A DNA stretch of 64,000 nt from Homarus americanus. Lineage: Eukaryota > Arthropoda > Malacostraca > Decapoda > Nephropidae. Shown here piece by piece: positions 62,219 through 64,000 of the stretch. Location of the stretch: the NCBI RefSeq assembly GCF_018991925.1, contig NW_024738608.1:1790187-1854186 (forward strand), given 5' to 3'. How positions within the stretch are numbered: position 1 is the first letter of the stretch; every line of letters starts with the position of its first letter. A program made the position numbers and the translations under genes. Below the pieces are notes generated by a model that saw only the letters and a program-made list of their open reading frames with translations, was not told the DNA's origin and ran no database searches.

Positions 62219-64000
62219 GTTGCCATTTCTCGTTTTCGCCACCCTGCTACGTTAATCATATGTAAGGCAATTGTTGCCATTTTTCGTTTTCCCTCCACTG
62301 CTGCCGTTAATCACATGTCAGGCAATTGTTGCCATTTTTCGTTTTCGGCCCTCTGCTGCCATTAATCACATGTAAGGCAACTGTTGCCATTTTTCGTTTT
62401 CGCCCCTCTGCTGCCATTAATCACATGAAAGACAATTGTTGCCATTTTTCGTTTTTGCACCTCTGGTGCCGTTAATCACATGTAAGGCAATTGTTGCCAT
62501 TTTCGTTTTTTTAATCGTTATTTATTGTTTTTACCCTCTGCTGCCGTTAATTGCCAGTGCACTGTTCCCATTTCGTTTTCGCACCCTGCCGTTAATCACA
62601 TGTAAGGCAATTATTGCCATTTTTCGATTTCGCCCTACTGCTGCCCTTATTCACATATAAGGCAATTGTTGCCTATTTTATCGTTTTCCCCCCACTGCTG
62701 CCGTTAATCACATGTAAGGCAATTGTTGCCATTTTTCACAAGATCAACATGTAAGGCAATTGTTGCCATTATTTGCTTCGCCCTCTGCTGCCATTAATCA
62801 CATGTAAGGCAATTACTGCCATTTTTCGTTTTCGCTCCTCTGCTGCCATTAATCACATGTAAGGCAATTGTTGCCATTTTTTGTTTTTTACCCTCTGCTG
62901 CCGTTAACCACAAGTAATGATATCGTTGCCATTTCTCGTTTTCGCCACCCGCTGCCGTTAATCACATGTAAGGCAATTGTTGCCATTTATCGTTTTCCCC
63001 CCACTGCTGCTGTTAATCACATGTAAGGCAATTGTTGCCATTTTTCGTTTTCGTCCCTCTGCTTCCGTTAATCACATGTAAGGCAATTGTTGCCATTTAT
63101 TGTTTTTGCCACAATGCTGCCCTTAATCACATGTAAGGCAATTGTTGCCATTTTTCGTTTTCGCCTTTCTGCTGCCGTTAATCACATGTAAGGCAATTGT
63201 TGCCATTTATTGTTTTTGCCACACTGCTGCCGTTAATCACATGTAAGGCAATTGTTGCCATTTTTCGTTTTCCCTCCACTGCTGCCGTTAATCACATGTA
63301 AGACAATTTTTGCCATTTTTCGTTTTCGCCCCTCTGCTGCCATTAATCACATGTAAGGCAATTGTTGCCATTTATTGTTTTTTACCATCTGCTGCCATTA
63401 ATCACAAGTAAGGCAATCGTTGCCATTTTTCGTTTTTGCCCCTCTGCTGCCGTTAATCACATGTAATACAATTATTGCCATTTTTTGTTTTTGTCCCATT
63501 GCTGCCATTAATCACGTGTAAGGCAATTGCTGCCATTTTTCGTTTTCGCCTTTATGCTACCGTTAATCACATGTAAGGCAATTGTTGCCATTTATCGTTT
63601 TTGCCACACTGCTGCCGTTAATCAAATGTAAGGCAATTGTTGCAATTATTCGTTTTCGCCCCCTCTGCTGCCATTAATCACATGTAAGGCAATTGTTGCC
63701 ATTTTTTTTATTCTCTGATGCCGTTAATCACAAGTAAGGCAATCGTTGCCATTTTTCGTTTTCGCCACTCTGCTACCGTTAATCACATGTAAGGCAATTG
63801 TTGCCATTTTTCGTTTTCGCCCTACTGCTGCCGTTATTCACATATAAGGCAATTGTTGCCATTTTTCGTTTTCCCTCCACTGCTGCCGTTAATCACATGT
63901 AAGGTAATTGATGCCATTTTTTGTTTTTGCCCCTTTGCTGCCATTAATCACATGTAAGGCAATTGTTGCTATTTTTCGTTTAATCCGTACTGCTGCCGTT
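62219..64000 (+). repeat. 55-bp tandem array, plus orientation, runs off the window
   Basis: About 32 units. Core words are AATCACATGTAAGGCAATTG, TTGCCATTTTTCGTTTTCGC and CCCTCTGCTGCCGTT. It is the reverse complement of the 17532-18340 array. Each unit holds the GGCAATTGTTGCC palindrome. Variants (CCACACTGC versus CCCCTCTGC; TTTATTGTTTTTGCC versus TTTTTCGTTTTCGCC) recur in alternating fashion, hinting at multi-unit duplications. Confidence 0.94.

Overview
This window is arthropod nuclear DNA, most likely from a decapod crustacean (crab, shrimp or crayfish type). That is an inference. It rests on the extreme density of micro- and minisatellites, the many (TTAGG)n/(CCTAA)n blocks matching the arthropod telomere unit, several LINE clades typical of arthropods, and protein families that I recall only as uncharacterised repetitive genes of crustaceans, spiders and cnidarians. 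No ordinary single-copy host gene could be identified. There is no bacterial-type gene organisation, no rRNA or tRNA gene and no CRISPR array. Two 100-base N runs (17432-17531 and 38500-38599) are assembly gaps, both touching tandem arrays.

Region by region. (1) 1-15.7 kb is a nest of transposable elements. It begins with the tail of an unidentified broken protein, then a 5'-truncated Ty3/gypsy element with its 3' LTR. Next comes a broken copy of a zinc-finger/CxxC transposase-like gene, split by a CR1-type LINE that is itself split by a 1.17-kb TG..CA insertion. A gypsy LTR follows, interrupted by a nearly complete RNase H-bearing I/Jockey-group LINE and by a second, 5'-truncated copy of that LINE. 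The second copy carries a 285-bp solo LTR with a clean 5-bp target duplication. (2) 16.4-17.4 kb is the 5' part of a cysteine-rich uncharacterised gene running into a gap. (3) 17.5-39 kb is almost entirely tandem repeat, including a 55-bp array, paired 23/22-bp arrays with higher-order structure, a 32-bp array of about 2.3 kb, telomere-like blocks and many di- and trinucleotide runs. (4) 39-44 kb is a near full-length CR1-like LINE (esterase ORF1, EN/RT ORF2, minus strand) inserted in the reverse transcriptase of another minus-strand LINE. (5) 44-50 kb is a decayed plus-strand gag/EN/RT/RNase H LINE. (6) 50-54.4 kb holds microsatellites, a 35-bp array and a minus-strand LINE fragment. (7) 54.4-57.2 kb is the most interesting unit: a 2.81-kb element with roughly 120-bp terminal inverted repeats starting CACTG and ending CAGTG. 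It encloses an apparently intact three-exon gene for a 563-residue zinc-finger protein with a plausible D..D..E core. (8) 57.2-64 kb holds 19-bp and 17-bp arrays and a frameshifted pseudogene of a second widespread uncharacterised family, cut off by a 55-bp array. That array is the same sequence family as the one at 17.5 kb but in opposite orientation.

The elements form a layered insertion history rather than a pathway. The broken transposase-like copy at 4.6-7.5 kb is a decayed relative of the intact one at 55-57 kb, which lets conserved positions be compared within one window. Coordinates of repeat boundaries are hand-read and generally good to about 10-20 bases. Family names are recognition from motifs, not database results.
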